The notes under the pieces were generated by a model. The model worked only from the letters and a program-made list of their open reading frames with translations, was not told where the DNA came from and made no database searches. Shown piece by piece: positions 44,140-52,060 of a stretch of DNA of 64,000 bases. The stretch is from Bacteroidota bacterium. GTDB lineage: Bacteria > Bacteroidota > Bacteroidia > Chitinophagales > Chitinophagaceae. The stretch's first letter is position 1; every line of letters begins with the position of its first letter. The stretch covers positions 1 to 64,000 of the forward strand of contig JANYEA010000137.1 of assembly GCA_025363385.1 (NCBI GenBank). Reading direction: 5' to 3'. Position numbers and translations under genes: made by a program.

Positions 44140-44760
44140 TGATTCGCTGGTTAATAACTGCAGCATTTCTTTAAAAGTTTGCTGCAAAAAAAAGTCTACA
44201 TCGTCCCACTCATCGAGTGGGATTTTTTTTGCTAGTTTGATATAGGGTAATTTAGGAATTAGAGCAGGGTTCATTTCTGCAGCTCTCTGATAATTTTCTG
44301 GTCGGAAATGGTGTTGCCATGCGTCCTCTGAATTAATGCCAATATACCACTCATGCGTTGGGTGAGGGTTGCCATTCCTTACATGAAAATATTGTTGAAT
44401 CGCATTGCTGTAAAAAATTTTAAACTTTCCAGATAATTGCAGTGTGATACTGATTTGATTCCCCCACCAAAAAAAGCTACGGATGGCAAAAAAATCTTCC
44501 CCACTAAAATAACGGGGATAATCGAGCATTACCCAAGGCAACCCTTCATAATTTTCGCCCCTTGAAATTTTGGGCGCAACCGCACAAGCTGGTTCATTAG
44601 CTAAGGGTGGGCATTGTTGGATAAGTAATTGGTATTGTTCACTTAGCTGGCCAAAAAATATATAAAGCTTTTGAATTACCGCATTCTTTGTTAAAATCCA
44701 ATCGGCATTCATTACCAATTCCTGTTCCTTTGATGAAAGCCTTACTTTTGCGTTGCTCAT
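44128..44760 (-). CDS. Conserved-looking protein of unknown function
   Basis: A 210-residue cytoplasmic-looking protein without a signal peptide or membrane helix, and with no family I recognise. It is rich in aromatic residues (FFAIRSFFWWGNQISITLQLS, EWYIGINSEDAWQHHF) and has a C-terminal DEWDDVDFFLQQTF segment. It lies between a convergent START-like gene (12-base tail overlap) and a divergent LptF/G-type permease gene only 23 bases away. The gap pattern and codon use look like a real gene. Confidence 0.72.
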   Translation of the reverse strand: MSNAKVRLSSKEQELVMNADWILTKNAVIQKLYIFFGQLSEQYQLLIQQCPPLANEPACAVAPKISRGENYEGLPWVMLDYPRYFSGEDFFAIRSFFWWGNQISITLQLSGKFKIFYSNAIQQYFHVRNGNPHPTHEWYIGINSEDAWQHHFRPENYQRAAEMNPALIPKLPYIKLAKKIPLDEWDDVDFFLQQTFKEMLQLLTSESLGS

Positions 44761-44783
44761 TTAGCAATATTAAGCAAGGACAA

Positions 44784-46226
44784 GTGATTAAAAAACTCGA
44801 TATTCTTATTATTCGTTCTTTTATTGGCCCTTTTATTGGGGCATTCGCCATTTCGTTATTTGTTCTAACCATGCAGTTTTTTTGGTTATACATTGACGAT
44901 CTTGTTGGAAAGGGGCTGGATATGTTTACCGTTCTAAAACTCGTTGGGTTGGTAACTCTTTTTTGGGTACCCACTGCCCTTCCGCTTTCCTTACTTTTTT
45001 CATCCATCATGACATTTGGAAATCTAGGGGAAAGTTTTGAACTGGTAGCCATTAAAGCAGCGGGTATTCCCTTGCTACGTTTTATGCGTCCACTTCTGGT
45101 AATTGCTTTATTCATCAGCTCCCTTGCATTTTTATTTGCCAATAATATTATTCCAGTAACCCAATTAAAATTGGCAGCGCTCAAATACAATATTATCGTT
45201 TCGAAACCAGCTCTTGATATTAAACCAGGTGTGTTTTACGATAAGATAGACGGATATGTGATTAAATTAGGAAGCAAGGAAAAAAATGATAGCGTCATTC
45301 ACGATGTGGTGATTTTTGAAAAAGGTGCTGGCTTACAAGATCAGATGATCAAAGCCGAAAGCGGCATTATGCGTATTAGTAACGACCAGCAGTTTTTAGA
45401 GTTTATTTTAAAAAATGGTTGGCGTCATCAGGAGAGAGGTCCCCGTGGCGTAACAAATACCGAGTATATCCGGATGGGATTTCAGTCGTATAAAAAAGTA
45501 TTCGACCTGAAAAGTTTTCAATTAAATAATTCAAAAGACAGTTCCTTTTACGATCCTAAAATGTTAAGCGTTCGTCAATTAAATACTGCCATCGATTCTC
45601 TAACAAATATCGACAGTTTCTATTTTAAAAAAGCATCTCAGGATATAAATCCATATCTAACCTTTACTAAATATTCGGATACCGGTTGGGAAAAAATAGA
45701 TCAGAAAAAATTGAAGGAATCAAAATCTTTAGCAAGTTTAATTCCAGATTCGATCAAATCAATTATCCAGGTTCGGGCGTTTAATCAAGCCACCACAGTT
45801 AAAGGAAGTATTGGAATTTTGGCAGAAGATTATGCCAATAAATTAACTTCTTTACGATTACACGAAATTGAATGGCATCGTAAGTTTACGCTTTCAGTAG
45901 CTTGTCTTGTACTATTTTTAATTGGCGCACCCCTCGGTTCGATTATTCGAAAAGGCGGATTGGGAACTCCATTAGTATTTGCAATTATTTTCTTTGTGAT
46001 TTTCCACCTGTTTAATACGTTCGGAGAAAAATTTGTTAAATCAAATTCAACTAGTCCATTAATGGGAATGTGGCTTTCTACTTTTATACTGATTCCCATT
46101 GGAATTTTTCTGACTTATAAAGCCATGCGCGACTCACAATTATTCAATCAGGAATTCTATTATAGATCCTTTAAGCAGTTGCAAAATTTTATAACTAAAT
46201 TTAAAAGATCAAATCAACCCACTTAA
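44784..46226 (+). CDS. LptF/LptG-family lipopolysaccharide export permease
   Basis: An inner-membrane permease of about 480 residues in the YjgP/YjgQ family, which lifts lipopolysaccharide from the inner membrane with LptB. It starts MIKKLDILIIRSFIGPFIG, has paired N-terminal helices, a large periplasmic beta-jellyroll (about 125-340), and C-terminal helices (LSVACLVLFLIGAPLGSII, FAIIFFVIFHLFNTF). The GTG at 44784 is chosen because it begins at the conserved KKLD segment and avoids the divergent gene. ATGs at 44733 and 44688 are in frame but would overlap that gene. Confidence 0.9.
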   Translation: MIKKLDILIIRSFIGPFIGAFAISLFVLTMQFFWLYIDDLVGKGLDMFTVLKLVGLVTLFWVPTALPLSLLFSSIMTFGNLGESFELVAIKAAGIPLLRFMRPLLVIALFISSLAFLFANNIIPVTQLKLAALKYNIIVSKPALDIKPGVFYDKIDGYVIKLGSKEKNDSVIHDVVIFEKGAGLQDQMIKAESGIMRISNDQQFLEFILKNGWRHQERGPRGVTNTEYIRMGFQSYKKVFDLKSFQLNNSKDSSFYDPKMLSVRQLNTAIDSLTNIDSFYFKKASQDINPYLTFTKYSDTGWEKIDQKKLKESKSLASLIPDSIKSIIQVRAFNQATTVKGSIGILAEDYANKLTSLRLHEIEWHRKFTLSVACLVLFLIGAPLGSIIRKGGLGTPLVFAIIFFVIFHLFNTFGEKFVKSNSTSPLMGMWLSTFILIPIGIFLTYKAMRDSQLFNQEFYYRSFKQLQNFITKFKRSNQPT

Positions 46227-46236
46227 AAAATTATTT

Positions 46237-46968
46237 ATGCAAAAAAAACAAAACCGTCGTGCATTCATTGCCAATACTGGTAAAGCCGCACTAGCCACAG
46301 GTATCTCGCTGACCGTTTTACCTTCATTGGCGAATTCAATTGTAGGATTTGCTCCCAACCCATTTGCACAACAAGCTCTACCATACGACTACAAAGCATT
46401 AGAACCCATTATCGATAGCATGACAATGGAAATTCACTACAGCAAACACGCTGCTGCTTATGCTAAAAATTTAGGAGATGCCTGTATTGCAGAGAAAGTA
46501 GCTACTGATGTTACAACTATTGAATCAGTGCTTCACAATATTTCTAAATACTCAGCAAAAATGCGAAACAATTGCGGTGGTCATTATAACCACGAATTAT
46601 TTTGGCAATGTATGGGACCTGCAACAGGTGCTAAACCAGAAGGGAAATTTGCTGCAGCAATTGATCAAAGTTTTGGTTCTTTTGATGCTTTTAAAACACA
46701 ATTTACCGATGCAGGTAAAAATCGTTTCGGAAGTGGCTGGGCATGGTTGGTGCTTAATGCAGATAAGAAATTGATTATTGGCTCAACACCTAATCAAGAC
46801 AATCCCTTAATGGATATCAGTGACTTAAAAGGTAACCCCATCTTAGGCTTAGATGTTTGGGAGCACGCATATTATTTAAAATATCAAAACAAACGTCCAG
46901 ACTATATCAACGCATGGTGGAATGTGGTGAACTGGCGTTTTGTAGAGAAGCGTTTCGAAGGTGCCTAA
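46237..46968 (+). CDS. Fe/Mn superoxide dismutase with Tat-type signal
   Basis: A 243-residue enzyme that converts superoxide to hydrogen peroxide and oxygen. The metal ligands are present: His67 (MEIHYSKHAAAY), His119 (HYNHELFW), Asp206 and His210 (LGLDVWEHAYYL). Before the enzyme domain, which starts near residue 46, is an N-terminal extension with NRRAFIANTGKAALATG and a hydrophobic run, as in a twin-arginine export signal. Metal choice (Fe or Mn) is not decided by eye. It starts 11 bases after the permease gene and has its own strong terminator. Confidence 0.93.
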   Translation: MQKKQNRRAFIANTGKAALATGISLTVLPSLANSIVGFAPNPFAQQALPYDYKALEPIIDSMTMEIHYSKHAAAYAKNLGDACIAEKVATDVTTIESVLHNISKYSAKMRNNCGGHYNHELFWQCMGPATGAKPEGKFAAAIDQSFGSFDAFKTQFTDAGKNRFGSGWAWLVLNADKKLIIGSTPNQDNPLMDISDLKGNPILGLDVWEHAYYLKYQNKRPDYINAWWNVVNWRFVEKRFEGA

Positions 46969-46984
46969 TTAATTTCTATTTTAT

Positions 46985-47019
46985 AATGCGTTAGAAAGTG
47001 CCCTACTTTCTAACGCATT
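46985..47019 (+). terminator. Intrinsic terminator after the superoxide dismutase gene
   Basis: AATGCGTTAGAAAGT (46985-46999) pairs perfectly with its complement at 47005-47019 around a five-base loop, followed by TATTTT. It lies 17 bases after the stop and 18 bases before the osmC-like start. Confidence 0.85.
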
Positions 47020-47037
47020 TATTTTAAATATCGTTTT

Positions 47038-47448
47038 ATGCAAGTAGTAGCAAATTGGAAAGAGGCACTCGCCTTTGATGTTGTTTCAGATAACGGGCAT
47101 ACTGTTCGTGCAGACACCACGATTGATGGTGGTGGTTTGGATTCTGGCATGAGTCCTAAAAAATTAGTATTAGCGGGTCTATGTGGTTGCAGCGGAATGG
47201 ATGTAGTTGATATTTTGAAGAAAATGAAAGTTGATTTCACAAAAATGGATGTATCTGCAGAAGCAGAACAAACAGAAGAACATCCGAAAGTTTTTAAATC
47301 GATCCAAATGGTTTATCGTGCAGATGTAGCACCAGAAGACCTCGATAAATTAACAAGAGCCGTAAAGCTTTCACAAGAAAAATATTGTGGCGTTTCTGCG
47401 ATGTTGGAAAAAAATTGTGCCATCACATATAACATTGAACTTATTTAG
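47038..47448 (+). CDS. OsmC/Ohr-family peroxide-related protein
   Basis: A 136-residue OsmC-fold protein. The reactive cysteine pair is Cys51 (LAGLCGCSGMD) and Cys117 (QEKYCGVSAML), the arrangement used by OsmC and Ohr to reduce organic hydroperoxides. Cys49 next to the first is extra. It sits directly after a superoxide dismutase gene, which fits an oxidative-stress role, although a terminator separates them. The subgroup (OsmC, Ohr or YhfA-like) cannot be settled by eye. Confidence 0.88.
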   Translation: MQVVANWKEALAFDVVSDNGHTVRADTTIDGGGLDSGMSPKKLVLAGLCGCSGMDVVDILKKMKVDFTKMDVSAEAEQTEEHPKVFKSIQMVYRADVAPEDLDKLTRAVKLSQEKYCGVSAMLEKNCAITYNIELI

Positions 47449-47474
47449 ATTGTTATCCCATAAACTTAGATAAA

Positions 47475-48440
47475 ATGCAGCCCCGTAAATACGTTTTATT
47501 GTGTTTTCTTTTTTGCAGTTCCCTTTTACAGGCACAAAAAAACAATCCAGTATTTGCAGGTTGGTATGCAGACCCAGAGGGAAGTATCTTAGCTAACCAA
47601 TATTGGATATTCCCCACTTTTTCTGCACCTTACCATCAACAAGTTTTCATGGATGCTTTCTCTTCTCCAGATTTAATAAACTGGACCAAGCATCCTCATA
47701 TCATTGATACTTCTAACATCAAATGGGCTAAGCAAGCTATGTGGGCACCCTCCATCATTGAGAAAAAAGGGAAATATTATTTCTTCTTCGGAGCAAACGA
47801 CATTCAATCTGATCGTGAAATTGGTGGAATAGGAGTTGCAGTGGCAGATAAACCAGAAGGACCCTATAAAGACCATTTGGGTAAACCTTTAATTGATCGT
47901 TTCTATAACGGTGCTCAACCTATTGATCAATTTGTTTTTAAAGATAAAGACGGAGCACATTTCCTTATATATGGAGGATGGCGTCATTGTAATATTGGAA
48001 AACTAAATGAAGATTTTACAGGCTTTATCCCTTACTCGGATGGATCTTTATTTAAAGAAATTACACCAAAGGGCTATGTAGAGGGTCCCTTCATGTTTAT
48101 CAGAAATGGCAAGTATTATTTTATGTGGTCGGAAGGAGGTTGGACGGGCCCAGATTATAGTGTGGCTTATGCCATGTCAGATTCACCTTTTGGTCCCTTT
48201 GAAAGAATAGATAAAATTTTAGAACAGAACCCTGCCATTGCAACAGGCGCAGGGCACCATTCTGTGATTAAAATACCTTCAAAAGATGAGTGGTATATCG
48301 TTTACCATCGTAGACCTTTAACGGAAACGGATGGCAATTCAAGAGAAACTTGTATCGACCATATGTATTTTGATAATAAAGGCCTTATTAAAAAAGTGGT
48401 GATTACAAAAGAGGGCGTTGAAAAAAGATTATTAAAATGA
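47475..48440 (+). CDS. Exported glycoside hydrolase family 43-type enzyme
   Basis: A 321-residue protein with a signal peptide (MQPRKYVLLCFLFCSSLLQAQ) and a five-bladed propeller pattern. The likely catalytic residues are Asp in FAGWYADPEGS (general base), the Asp near AQPIDQFVFKDKDG and the Glu in YVEGPFMFIRNGKYY. GH43 enzymes cleave arabinose or xylose linkages in plant polysaccharides. The specific substrate is unknown. Its stop overlaps the next start (ATGA at 48437), so translation with the CDF transporter gene is probably coupled. Confidence 0.88.
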   Translation: MQPRKYVLLCFLFCSSLLQAQKNNPVFAGWYADPEGSILANQYWIFPTFSAPYHQQVFMDAFSSPDLINWTKHPHIIDTSNIKWAKQAMWAPSIIEKKGKYYFFFGANDIQSDREIGGIGVAVADKPEGPYKDHLGKPLIDRFYNGAQPIDQFVFKDKDGAHFLIYGGWRHCNIGKLNEDFTGFIPYSDGSLFKEITPKGYVEGPFMFIRNGKYYFMWSEGGWTGPDYSVAYAMSDSPFGPFERIDKILEQNPAIATGAGHHSVIKIPSKDEWYIVYHRRPLTETDGNSRETCIDHMYFDNKGLIKKVVITKEGVEKRLLK

Positions 48441-49438
48441 AAACGGCAAAGGAAAACTTTCAATTACAAAGATGGATTTCAATATTAAGTGTGGTGCTTT
48501 TTATTGCAAAAATCATTGCCTATTATTTAACGCATTCCATGGCAATTTTAACCGATGCCCTAGAAAGTATCGTTAACGTAATCGCTGGCTTTATAGGTCT
48601 ATATAGTTTGTATGTGGCTGCCAAACCAAGAGACTTTGAACACCCTTATGGACATGGAAAAGCGGAATTCGTATCTGCAGCTGCAGAAGGAAGTTTAATT
48701 GTTGCAGCTGGCTTAATGATATTGTATGAAACTGTTCAGAACCTTATAGCCAATGCAACCATCCATAGTTTGGATTATGGTTTAGCATTAGTTGCAGTAA
48801 CAGGGCTGGTTAATTATGTGGCAGGTTCCTATTGTATCAAATTAGGAAAGAAGAATAATTCACTGGCTTTGATTGCAAGTGGTAAACATTTACATATCGA
48901 TACTTATTCTACGTTTGCCATCATAGTTGGGTTGATACTCATGATTGTCACAAAATTATTTTGGCTAGATAAAGTAATCGCATTGATCATGGGTGTGGTA
49001 ATTGTTTTTAATGGTTATAAAATTCTTCGTACTTCTTTGGCTGGAATAATGGATGAGGCTGATGTAGAACTGCTTAATAAAGTGATTGTGGTTTTGAATC
49101 AGAAACGCCAGGAAAATTGGATTGATCTGCATAACCTAAGAGTTATTAAATATGGCAGCTTATTACATATCGATTGTCATTTAACGGTTCCCTGGTTTTT
49201 TAATGTACACCAGGCACATAATCAAATTGATGCACTCGCCCTTTTAATTAAAGAAGAATTTGGAGATGCCATTGAATTTTTCATCCATACAGATGGTTGT
49301 TTGCCTTTTAGCTGTAGCATCTGCTCCAAAAAAGGGTGTGCCGAAAGACAAGCAGATTTTGAACAGAAAATTGAATGGACACTCGCAAATATCATTTCTA
49401 ACAAAAAGCATCAGTTGAATTCTCCTACAACTACTTAA
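48437..49438 (+). CDS. Cation diffusion facilitator transporter with Cys-rich tail
   Basis: A 333-residue CDF-family metal exporter with six predicted helices. Metal-site marks are the Asp in AILTDALESIVNV (helix 2), HPYGHGKAEF after it, and the His-x3-Asp-like LHIDTYSTF (helix 5). The C-terminal cytoplasmic domain ends in a cluster, C-x4-C-x2-C-x4-C (CLPFSCSICSKKGC), which could bind zinc or another soft metal. It overlaps the GH43 gene by four bases. Confidence 0.9.
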   Translation: MKTAKENFQLQRWISILSVVLFIAKIIAYYLTHSMAILTDALESIVNVIAGFIGLYSLYVAAKPRDFEHPYGHGKAEFVSAAAEGSLIVAAGLMILYETVQNLIANATIHSLDYGLALVAVTGLVNYVAGSYCIKLGKKNNSLALIASGKHLHIDTYSTFAIIVGLILMIVTKLFWLDKVIALIMGVVIVFNGYKILRTSLAGIMDEADVELLNKVIVVLNQKRQENWIDLHNLRVIKYGSLLHIDCHLTVPWFFNVHQAHNQIDALALLIKEEFGDAIEFFIHTDGCLPFSCSICSKKGCAERQADFEQKIEWTLANIISNKKHQLNSPTTT

Positions 49439-49443
49439 TTTTG
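49415..49443 (+). promoter_or_regulatory. Promoter of the M20 peptidase gene (TTG-N18-TAATTTTG)
   Basis: TTG (49415-49417) and TAATTTTG (49436-49443) are 18 bases apart. The -7 box contains the TAA stop of the CDF gene, so the promoter is built into the end of that gene. The peptidase ATG is 31 bases after the box. Confidence 0.6.
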
Positions 49444-49474
49444 CATTTTAATACCTACTAAACCACTTAACTAT

Positions 49475-50842
49475 ATGCAAGTCTGGAAAGAATATCAGGA
49501 AACAAACAAAGAACGTTTCTTACATGAATTACTCGATTTATTAAGGATTCCAAGTATAAGTGCTAAAACGGAAAATAATTCCGACATGATCACATGTGCT
49601 GAAGCTGTTAAGAAAAGCTTTTTGGATGCCGGTGCTGATCATGCTGTGATTTACAAAACGGAAGGACATCCAATTGTATACGCTGAAAAAAATATAGACC
49701 CTCTAAAACCCACTATCCTGGTTTACGGCCATTACGACGTTCAACCAGCAGATCCTCTTAACCTTTGGAAGAGCGGACCATTTGATCCTACTATCATTGA
49801 TGGCAAAATTTTTGCCCGCGGTTCTGCAGATGATAAAGGACAGTTCTATATGCACGTGAAGGCTCTAGAAATAATGACACAAACCAACACACTAAAAGCC
49901 AATATCAAATTTTTGATTGAAGGTGAAGAAGAAGTAGGTAGCCCCAACTTAGCCACATTTGTTAAGGCCAATAAAGAGCTATTAAAAGCGGATGTGATTT
50001 TAATCAGCGACACTTCTATGTTGAGTATGGAAAACCCTTCCATTGATATTGGAGTTCGTGGCTTAAGCTATATTGAAGTAGAAGTTACCGGACCCAACCG
50101 CGATTTACATAGTGGTGTGTATGGAGGAGCCATTGCAAATCCTATTACGATGCTGGCAAAAATGATCGCTTCTTGTCATGATGAAAATAACCATATCACC
50201 ATCCCGGGATTCTATGATGATGTGATAGAATCCACATCAGAAGAAAGAGCTAAAATGGCACTGGCACCTTTTGATGAAACAGCATTCAAAACTGATCTGG
50301 GCGTTGAAACGCTCTGGGGTGAGAAAAATTATACTACCAATGAAAGAACTGGTATTCGCCCAACGCTAGAATTAAATGGTATTTGGGGTGGCTATACAGG
50401 TGAAGGTGCAAAAACAGTTTTGCCTTCAAAAGCATTTGCAAAAATTTCTTGCCGCTTAGTACCCAATCAATCTTCTTCAGTTATCACAGAGAAAATCATT
50501 CAATATTTCAAAACGATTGCCCCAGCGGGTGTAACCGTTACTGCATCTGAACACCATGGTGGTGAACCCTATATGACTCCTATTGATTCTGATGCATACC
50601 AGGCTGCAGCTAAAGCCATCAATACCACATTCGGAAAAGACCCCATACCGGTTCGTGGTGGTGGTAGCATCCCTATATGTGCTTTGTTTGAAAAAGAATT
50701 AGGATTAAAAATTGTATTCCTGGGTTTTGGTTTGGATAGCGATAATTTACACAGTCCGAATGAAAAATTTGATATAGTAAATTTTTATAAGGGTATTGAA
50801 ACCATCCCCTATTTCCACCAGTATTATGCTGAAGGCAAATGA
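49475..50842 (+). CDS. M20-family metallopeptidase (dipeptidase-like)
   Basis: A 455-residue zinc peptidase of the M20A group, close to eukaryotic-type carnosine dipeptidases. Metal and catalytic residues lie in VYGHYDVQPAD (His, then Asp), GSADDKGQFYMH (bridging Asp), EGEEEVGSP (catalytic Glu and ligand) and SDTSML. The dimerisation domain lies at about 210-320. The C-terminal His ligand is in DSDNLHSPNE. It has no signal peptide, so cytoplasmic peptide breakdown is likely. Its stop overlaps the S4-protein start by four bases. Confidence 0.92.
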   Translation: MQVWKEYQETNKERFLHELLDLLRIPSISAKTENNSDMITCAEAVKKSFLDAGADHAVIYKTEGHPIVYAEKNIDPLKPTILVYGHYDVQPADPLNLWKSGPFDPTIIDGKIFARGSADDKGQFYMHVKALEIMTQTNTLKANIKFLIEGEEEVGSPNLATFVKANKELLKADVILISDTSMLSMENPSIDIGVRGLSYIEVEVTGPNRDLHSGVYGGAIANPITMLAKMIASCHDENNHITIPGFYDDVIESTSEERAKMALAPFDETAFKTDLGVETLWGEKNYTTNERTGIRPTLELNGIWGGYTGEGAKTVLPSKAFAKISCRLVPNQSSSVITEKIIQYFKTIAPAGVTVTASEHHGGEPYMTPIDSDAYQAAAKAINTTFGKDPIPVRGGGSIPICALFEKELGLKIVFLGFGLDSDNLHSPNEKFDIVNFYKGIETIPYFHQYYAEGK

Positions 50843-51231
50843 GTGAAGTAAAAGAAAAATTACGCGTTGATAAATATCTCTGGGCTATTCGTTTATTTAA
50901 AACTCGAAGCCAGGCCGCAGATGCATGTGATAATGGGAAAGTAAAGATATTAGGCACTAATATAAAGGCATCAAAAACGGTTAATTTAGGAGATGTATAT
51001 GATGTAAAAGCAGAGGGCAGAAAATGGGTAATCAAAGTAACGGGGCTTTTGGAAAAACGAGCTGCATATCCAGAAGCCATCAAACATTACGAAGATGTTA
51101 CACCTCCCGAAGATCTGGATGTAGTGAAATTTCAAGCCTCTTCCTTTAATACAGGTAAAAGGTTAAGCAAAGTAGGCCGACCTACTAAAAGAGATCGAAG
51201 AGATATTGAGGGATTTATGGGTGATGAATAA
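50839..51231 (+). CDS. S4-domain RNA-binding protein (Hsp15-like)
   Basis: A 130-residue protein with an S4 domain at about 8-65 (LRVDKYLWAIRLFKTRSQA, then GKVKILGTNIKASKTVNLGD) and a basic C-terminal tail (GKRLSKVGRPTKRDRRD). Hsp15 of E. coli recycles 50S subunits carrying a stuck nascent chain; this protein could act similarly, by family resemblance only. It overlaps the M20 peptidase gene by four bases and lies 20 bases before trmD. Confidence 0.9.
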   Translation: MSEVKEKLRVDKYLWAIRLFKTRSQAADACDNGKVKILGTNIKASKTVNLGDVYDVKAEGRKWVIKVTGLLEKRAAYPEAIKHYEDVTPPEDLDVVKFQASSFNTGKRLSKVGRPTKRDRRDIEGFMGDE

Positions 51232-51251
51232 ATGTTTAATTTAATTGACTG

Positions 51252-51929
51252 ATGCATATTGATATTATTACCGTTGTACCTGAATTATTAGAGAGTCCTT
51301 TTGCACATAGCATTATGAAACGTGCTCAAGAGAAGGGTTTACTAATGGTACAAACCCATAACCTGCGCAAGTGGGCTATTAATAAACATATGCAGGTAGA
51401 TGACTATCAATTTGGTGGTGGGGCAGGAATGGTATTAATGCCAGAACCCCTTGCCAATGCCATTGACGAATTACAGAAAAATAGGAAGTACGACCAGATC
51501 ATTTATATGACCCCTGATGGTGCTCGATTTAATCAGCAAGCTGCCAATCAGCTTTCCTTACAAGAAAATTTATTGATTATTTGCGGGCATTATAAGGGCA
51601 TTGACGAGCGCATTCGAGAACAGTATATCACCATGGAAATTTCGGTAGGTGATTATGTTTTAAGCGGTGGTGAATTAGCCGCTGCAATTGTGGTTGATGC
51701 AATTGGAAGATTAATACCGGGTGTTTTAAATGATGAAACTTCCGCTTTATTCGACTCTTTCCAAGATAATTTATTGGCCCCTCCTGTGTATACAAGACCC
51801 GCAGATTTCAGGGGTAGTAAAGTGCCTGAAATTTTAACGCAGGGCGACCCAAAAAAAGTAGAAGATTGGCGTTTTGAACAATCACTTCAACGAACCAAAG
51901 AAAGACGACCCGACTTACTGGATGAATAA
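51252..51929 (+). CDS. trmD: tRNA (guanine37-N1)-methyltransferase
   Basis: A 225-residue SPOUT methyltransferase that makes m1G37 in tRNAs reading CNN and other codons, preventing frameshifting. Knot-region motifs are [14 protein letters not shown] and [13 protein letters not shown]. The N-terminal [17 protein letters not shown] is standard. In many bacteria trmD follows rpsP-rimM. Here it is 11 kb away on the other strand, coupled to an S4-protein gene. Confidence 0.96.
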   Translation: MHIDIITVVPELLESPFAHSIMKRAQEKGLLMVQTHNLRKWAINKHMQVDDYQFGGGAGMVLMPEPLANAIDELQKNRKYDQIIYMTPDGARFNQQAANQLSLQENLLIICGHYKGIDERIREQYITMEISVGDYVLSGGELAAAIVVDAIGRLIPGVLNDETSALFDSFQDNLLAPPVYTRPADFRGSKVPEILTQGDPKKVEDWRFEQSLQRTKERRPDLLDE

Positions 51930-51985
51930 TTATTCCAACTATTCTTCGATTTTTCACTCTTTCATAGCAGTTGCTCACCACTTAT

Positions 51986-52009
51986 CATTGAAATGTAACG
52001 TTTTCAATG
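51986..52009 (+). terminator. Weak hairpin after trmD
   Basis: CATTGAAA (51986-51993) pairs with TTTCAATG (52002-52009) around an eight-base loop. It is not followed by a clean T-run, so it is at best a weak terminator for the trmD transcript. Confidence 0.3.
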
Positions 52010-52060
52010 CTTTAACGTTGTTTAACCAAATTAGTTCCTTTTTTTGCTGCTCATAAAGAA

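Noticed and set aside
44639-45190. A 183-codon minus-strand open frame opposite the LptF/G-type gene
   Set aside because: It overlaps both the permease gene and the start of the gene at 44128 in other frames and has no recognisable domain.
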